NCBI GenBank assembly: GCA_002451055.1
Contig: DKBD01000102.1
Span: 1-6,507 of the forward strand
Direction of reading: 5' to 3'
DNA: 6,507 nucleotides
Source: Nitrospira sp. UBA6909
GTDB lineage: Bacteria > Nitrospirota > Nitrospiria > Nitrospirales > Nitrospiraceae
Positions 6,248 to 6,507 of this stretch are shown here, piece by piece. The notes below the pieces were generated by a model, which was not told where the DNA came from, searched no databases, and saw nothing but the letters and a program-made list of their open reading frames with translations. The first letter of the stretch is position 1. Each line of letters begins with the position of its first letter. A program made the translations under genes and the position numbers.

Positions 6248-6507
6248 ATGCTTAAAACTGCATTAAAACGCTATCTATTGACCGGTCTTCTTGTCGTGAC
6301 CCCGATTTGGGGGACGATTCTGATTCTGAAGGCATTGTTCATGACAGTGGACAGCATTCTAGGCGACATTCTCGCGCAGCTGGCGCCCAACTATTATGTG
6401 CCAGGATTGGGCGCCGCGATGCTCATTCTGTTGATCTTTTTAGTCGGATTGTTGACGGCTAACTTCATGGGTCAGGTGATTGTGAATATTTGGGAGGATT
6501 GGTTGAA
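6248..6507 (+). CDS. DUF502 family integral membrane protein, 3'-truncated by the window edge
   Basis: Eighty-six residues of an inner-membrane protein are visible, and the frame runs open off the right edge. It begins LKTALKRYLLTG, the typical DUF502 (COG2928) opening. A first hydrophobic segment is at about 9-31, with a Pro-Ile-Trp kink (19-21). A short loop contains VPGLG (51-55), a second membrane segment is at about 54-71, and an ANFMG motif (71-75) matches the family's 'NxxG' after the second helix. DUF502 proteins usually have about 200 residues, so more than half is missing. Their role is not established. ATG 6248 is the first ATG after an in-frame stop at 6218; two nearer upstream ATGs (6226, 6234) are out of frame and stop quickly. 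The ribosome binding site is weak. The gene is divergent from tmk and not part of that operon. Confidence 0.88.
   Translation, partial: MLKTALKRYLLTGLLVVTPIWGTILILKALFMTVDSILGDILAQLAPNYYVPGLGAAMLILLIFLVGLLTANFMGQVIVNIWEDWL

Noticed and set aside
1..6507. CRISPR arrays, insertion sequences, tRNA/rRNA genes, toxin-antitoxin pairs, defence genes
   Set aside because: I saw no direct-repeat arrays, terminal inverted repeats with transposase, cloverleaf-like RNA signatures or defence-type motifs. The window is explained by seven genes.

Overview
The window is 6.5 kb of GC-moderate to GC-rich bacterial chromosome, gene-dense and free of mobile elements, tRNA/rRNA genes or CRISPR. Gene content and protein flavour (a tmk-holB-metG cluster, a double globin, a DUSP23-like phosphatase, a DUF502 protein) suggest a Gram-negative bacterium, and my best guess is a Nitrospira-type nitrifier. 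That assignment rests on general resemblance, not on a search.

Layout. Positions 1-1351 (+ strand) hold the 3' part of a dual-specificity phosphatase gene, followed by a gene for a protein with two globin domains. The second gene's strong ribosome binding site lies just past the end of the first. Positions 1441 to about 6105 (- strand) hold a compact operon, in transcription order tmk (thymidylate kinase), holB (DNA polymerase III delta'), metG (methionyl-tRNA synthetase) and an uncharacterised exported beta-rich protein. Spacings are 3 bp, 36 bp and a 4-bp ATGA overlap. The operon converges on the globin gene across an 89-bp gap with no convincing terminator. From 6248 (+ strand) a DUF502 membrane-protein gene starts and runs off the end.

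The 206-bp region between tmk and the DUF502 gene carries two divergent sigma70-like promoter candidates. The tmk-side promoter, with a good AGGAG site, supports a TTG start at 6041 rather than the longer open frame. The DUF502-side promoter is overlapped by two short inverted repeats that could be operator sites.

Functionally, the minus-strand operon groups essential replication and translation genes: dTTP supply, clamp loading and Met-tRNA charging. The plus-strand pair looks like an accessory stress or signalling unit, with a phosphatase coupled to a haem protein that probably handles NO or O2. Nothing here is clearly a new multi-gene system. The most distinctive items are the globin-globin fusion, its coupling to the phosphatase, and the unknown exported protein coupled to metG.
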